64,000 bases of DNA from NCBI GenBank assembly GCA_934196075.1, contig CAKPVW010000005.1, positions 1-64,000 on the forward strand, given 5' to 3'. This DNA is from an uncultured Anaerovibrio sp. Its GTDB lineage: Bacteria > Bacillota > Negativicutes > Selenomonadales > Selenomonadaceae. Under the pieces are notes generated by a model. It worked only from the letters and a program-made list of their open reading frames with translations, was not told where the DNA came from and ran no database searches. The position numbers and the translations under genes are program-made. Shown piece after piece: positions 62,972-64,000 of this stretch (positions are counted from its first letter, which is position 1; every line of letters starts with the position of its first letter).

Positions 62972-64000
62972 TTGGCAAGAGAAAAACAAAAATTACAAAT
63001 TATCCCTCTGGGTGGTTTAGGCGAAATCGGTAAGAACATGACTGTAGTGCGGTACGGAGATGAAATACTGCTTATCGATGCAGGCTTGATGTTCCCAGAT
63101 GAGGAGATGCTTGGTATTGATCTAGTTATTCCTGATATTTCCTATCTGCTGGAGAATCGGGACAAGGTTCGGGCTATTGTACTGACTCACGGACATGAGG
63201 ATCATATTGGTGCATTGCCCTACGTGCTGAAGCAAATTAATGTGCCTGTATATGGTACTCGTCTTACATTGGGTATTTTAGAGGGCCGCTTGAAGGAAAA
63301 TGGTGTGGATTCCAGCAATCTGCGCACTGTAATGCAGGGAGATACTATTCGGGCTGGCTGTTTCCATGTAAACTTTATTCGGGTAAACCATAGCATACCT
63401 GATGCAGTTGGCTTGGCAATAAATACTCCTATGGGCACCATTGTCCATACTGGTGACTTTAAGTTGGATTATACCCCTATTGATGGCAAGATGACGGATT
63501 TCCGCCGTTTCTCAGAGCTGGGCAAGAAGGGTGTTCTCCTGATGATGGCAGACAGCACCAATGCAGAGAGAGCAGGGCATACTCCTAGCGAAAGTACGGT
63601 TGGTGCAGCTTTTGACAAGGCATTCCACAGTGCCCGTTCTCGTATTATTGTGGCTACCTTCTCTTCCAATGTCCATCGTATTCAGCAGATTATTAATACT
63701 GCTGTGCGATACAAGAGAAAGGTTGCTGTGCTGGGCCGCAGTATGGTGAATGTGGTAAATATTTCCTTGGATTTGGGCTACATAAACGCTCCAGAGGGAA
63801 CTTTGATAGATATTGATAATATTGGCAACTATCCTATGGATCAGGTGGTTATTATTACTACAGGCAGTCAGGGAGAGCCAATGTCAGCCCTGACTCGTAT
63901 GTCTCAGTCTGATCATCGCAAGGTAGGTATCGTACCTGGAGATACAGTTATTATTTCTGCTACCCCAATTCCTGGCAATGAAAAGCTGGTTTCCCGTACC
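62972..64000 (+). CDS. rnj: Ribonuclease J (cut by window end)
   Basis: RNase J is the metallo-beta-lactamase/beta-CASP 5' exo- and endonuclease that replaces RNase E functions in Firmicutes. The visible 343 residues have Gly-Gly-Leu-Gly-Glu-Ile-Gly-Lys-Asn, the metal motif Thr-His-Gly-His-Glu-Asp-His, His-Thr-Gly-Asp-Phe, and Asp-Ser-Thr-Asn-Ala. Family proteins are about 550 residues, so the C-terminal part is missing. The start is TTG 62972 with GGAGG upstream. Confidence 0.93.
   Translation, partial: MAREKQKLQIIPLGGLGEIGKNMTVVRYGDEILLIDAGLMFPDEEMLGIDLVIPDISYLLENRDKVRAIVLTHGHEDHIGALPYVLKQINVPVYGTRLTLGILEGRLKENGVDSSNLRTVMQGDTIRAGCFHVNFIRVNHSIPDAVGLAINTPMGTIVHTGDFKLDYTPIDGKMTDFRRFSELGKKGVLLMMADSTNAERAGHTPSESTVGAAFDKAFHSARSRIIVATFSSNVHRIQQIINTAVRYKRKVAVLGRSMVNVVNISLDLGYINAPEGTLIDIDNIGNYPMDQVVIITTGSQGEPMSALTRMSQSDHRKVGIVPGDTVIISATPIPGNEKLVSRT

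Overview
The window looks like a chromosomal segment of an anaerobic, low-GC member of the Firmicutes. The gene order nusB-xseA-xseB-ispA-dxs-tlyA-nadK-argR-recN, together with SepF, RNase J, Asp23/AmaP, a manganese-type pyrophosphatase, GatCAB and a CbiMQO cobalt importer, is Firmicutes-like. Futalosine-pathway menaquinone genes and many Rpn-family nuclease genes suggest the Negativicutes (Selenomonas/Anaerovibrio-like). That placement is an inference from gene content, not a database match. Almost all genes lie on the + strand; the exceptions are the cbi operon, a diguanylate cyclase and one gene remnant.

Layout. 1-2133: a cluster of intact, truncated and decayed Rpn-family (PD-(D/E)XK) genes with a shared terminator-like repeat. 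2553-6821: a menaquinone (futalosine) operon with two MqnE-like radical SAM enzymes, MqnC and an MTA-phosphorylase-like enzyme. 6890-14182: a structured dispersed repeat, then aspA, typA, sepF, greA and lysS. 14366-16741: an Rpn gene nested inside two families of direct repeats. 16640-20435: an orphan HI0074/HEPN-like gene and ilvD sharing a duplicated promoter/operator, then trmL and ppaC. 20456-27257: pcrA, ligA, aroQ, an M24 peptidase and efp. 27277-42489: a long run of 19 genes with no obvious internal terminator, from asp23 to an L,D-transpeptidase. 42511-45140: the cbiMQO cobalt importer on the minus strand, with an 11-bp repeat array over its promoter. 45259-53010: alaS, an MFS exporter and gatCAB. 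53271-55766: an unrecognised gene, aroC and aroK. 55766-58389: a PAS/GGDEF protein on the minus strand. 58621-61386: two tiny HTH proteins, a divergent stand-alone RNA polymerase alpha subunit and a DEDDh exonuclease. 61402-61935: tmRNA. 62021-64000: a nitroreductase and RNase J, which is cut by the window end.

How the genes fit together. aroQ, aroC and aroK feed chorismate, the precursor entering the futalosine route, although mqnA and mqnD are not in the window. ispA and dxs supply the isoprenoid chain that menaquinone needs. The translation genes (lysS, alaS, trpS, gatCAB, efp, trmL, tmRNA) and the DNA maintenance genes (pcrA, ligA, xseAB, recN, scpAB) are housekeeping.

The less ordinary content is the second-style RNA polymerase alpha subunit beside a pair of miniature HTH proteins, the variant futalosine operon, the nested repeats around an Rpn gene, the duplicated operator before the HEPN-like gene and ilvD, the cbiM repeat array, and a multi-hairpin element with copies at several intergenic sites.
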